Assembly: GCA_903885885.1 (NCBI GenBank)
Contig: CAISKJ010000134.1
Coordinates: 1 to 5,671 of the forward strand
From: an uncultured delta proteobacterium
GTDB taxonomy: Bacteria; Myxococcota_A; Polyangia; Polyangiales; Ga0077539
Direction of reading: 5' to 3'
DNA length: 5,671 nucleotides
Part shown: positions 5,403-5,671 of the stretch, piece by piece
Layout: each line of letters begins with the position of its first letter
How positions within the stretch are numbered: position 1 is the first letter of the stretch
Notes under the pieces: generated by a model
Seen by the model: only the letters and a program-made list of their open reading frames with translations
What the model was told of the DNA's origin: nothing
The model's database searches: none
Position numbers and translations under genes: made by a program

Positions 5403-5671
5403 GTGGCGGCCGTGCTGCGACGCCTCCTCGCGCTCTCGCTCGCGATCGCGCTCCTGGGGTGCGCCGGGGCGACGGCGCCCATCCGCGCGGCGGCCTCGCG
5501 CGGCGACGTCGCGCGCGCGCTGCGGCTCTACCACGCCTACATCGACGACCGCGGCTACGCCGATCCCGACGCGCTCGCCGACGTCGCCTCCGCGGTGCTG
5601 CGCGCGTGCGCCGCCAGCGACGACGCGCGCGTGCGCGGCGCGGCCTTCGCCGCCCTGCAGGGCCTCGGCCC
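5403..5671 (+). CDS. Putative lipoprotein of unknown function, possibly HEAT-like helical repeats (3' end cut by window edge)
   Basis: The frame is open from GTG 5403 to the right edge (89 codons). It starts with a lipoprotein signal: basic RR at residues 6-7, a hydrophobic stretch LLALSLAIALLG (8-19) and Cys20, the likely lipidation site (LLGC; Leu at -2 is a less typical lipobox residue). The mature part is Ala/Arg-rich and helical, with GDVARALRLYHAYIDDRG and DDARVRGAAFAALQGLG, reminiscent of TPR or HEAT repeats. It would be anchored in the cell envelope. Codon use is strongly G/C at third positions, supporting real coding. It may be co-transcribed with the START gene 52 bases upstream. 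Function is unknown. Confidence 0.7.
   Translation, partial: MAAVLRRLLALSLAIALLGCAGATAPIRAAASRGDVARALRLYHAYIDDRGYADPDALADVASAVLRACAASDDARVRGAAFAALQGLG

Noticed and set aside
4499..5482. Upstream extension of the dehydrogenase frame to 634 residues
   Set aside because: The extension is antisense to the START gene and matches nothing; the dehydrogenase family begins near Met 4498.
1..5671. tRNA, rRNA, CRISPR array or insertion-sequence ends
   Set aside because: I saw no cloverleaf-like sequence, no evenly spaced repeats, and no transposase frame or paired terminal inverted repeats on either strand.

Overview
The DNA is very GC-rich with strong G/C preference at third codon positions. It encodes a eukaryotic-like Ser/Thr kinase joined to a cyclase-like region and an AAA-type ATPase module, a START-domain protein and a lipoprotein. 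This combination points to a myxobacterium-like member of Myxococcota (Polyangia-like). That placement is inferred from gene content and composition only.

Layout. Positions 1-1041 (minus) hold a nearly complete AbiEi-type antitoxin/transcriptional regulator that runs off the left edge. Positions 1042-1335 are a gap whose first ~65 bases are unusually AT-rich; they carry a plausible leaderless promoter for abiEi and a 21-bp palindrome. Positions 1336-1806 (minus) are a remnant of a YhcG/DUF1016 nuclease: the N-terminal DUF1016 domain is followed directly by the protein's C-terminal tail, so the PD-(D/E)XK nuclease core is missing, and its start is missing too. It abuts, out of frame, the broken 3' end of a kinase-cyclase-like-ATPase gene (1775-3457, minus). 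That gene stops soon after its Walker A motif, about half the length expected. A classical short-chain dehydrogenase (3578-4498, minus) lies upstream of the kinase, and a START-domain lipid-binding protein (4691-5350, plus) diverges from it. A lipoprotein gene (5403 onward, plus) leaves the right edge.

The right half (3458-5671) looks like ordinary chromosomal sequence. The left third looks like an accessory segment: an AbiE-type gene and a decayed DUF1016 nuclease, both from families common in defence islands, lie at the point where the kinase gene is interrupted. The simplest reading is that a defence/mobile segment came in at the 3' half of the kinase gene and then decayed by deletion. The kinase is probably non-functional in its ATPase role. 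The AbiEi gene looks intact as far as it can be seen, and its AbiEii partner would be expected just beyond position 1.
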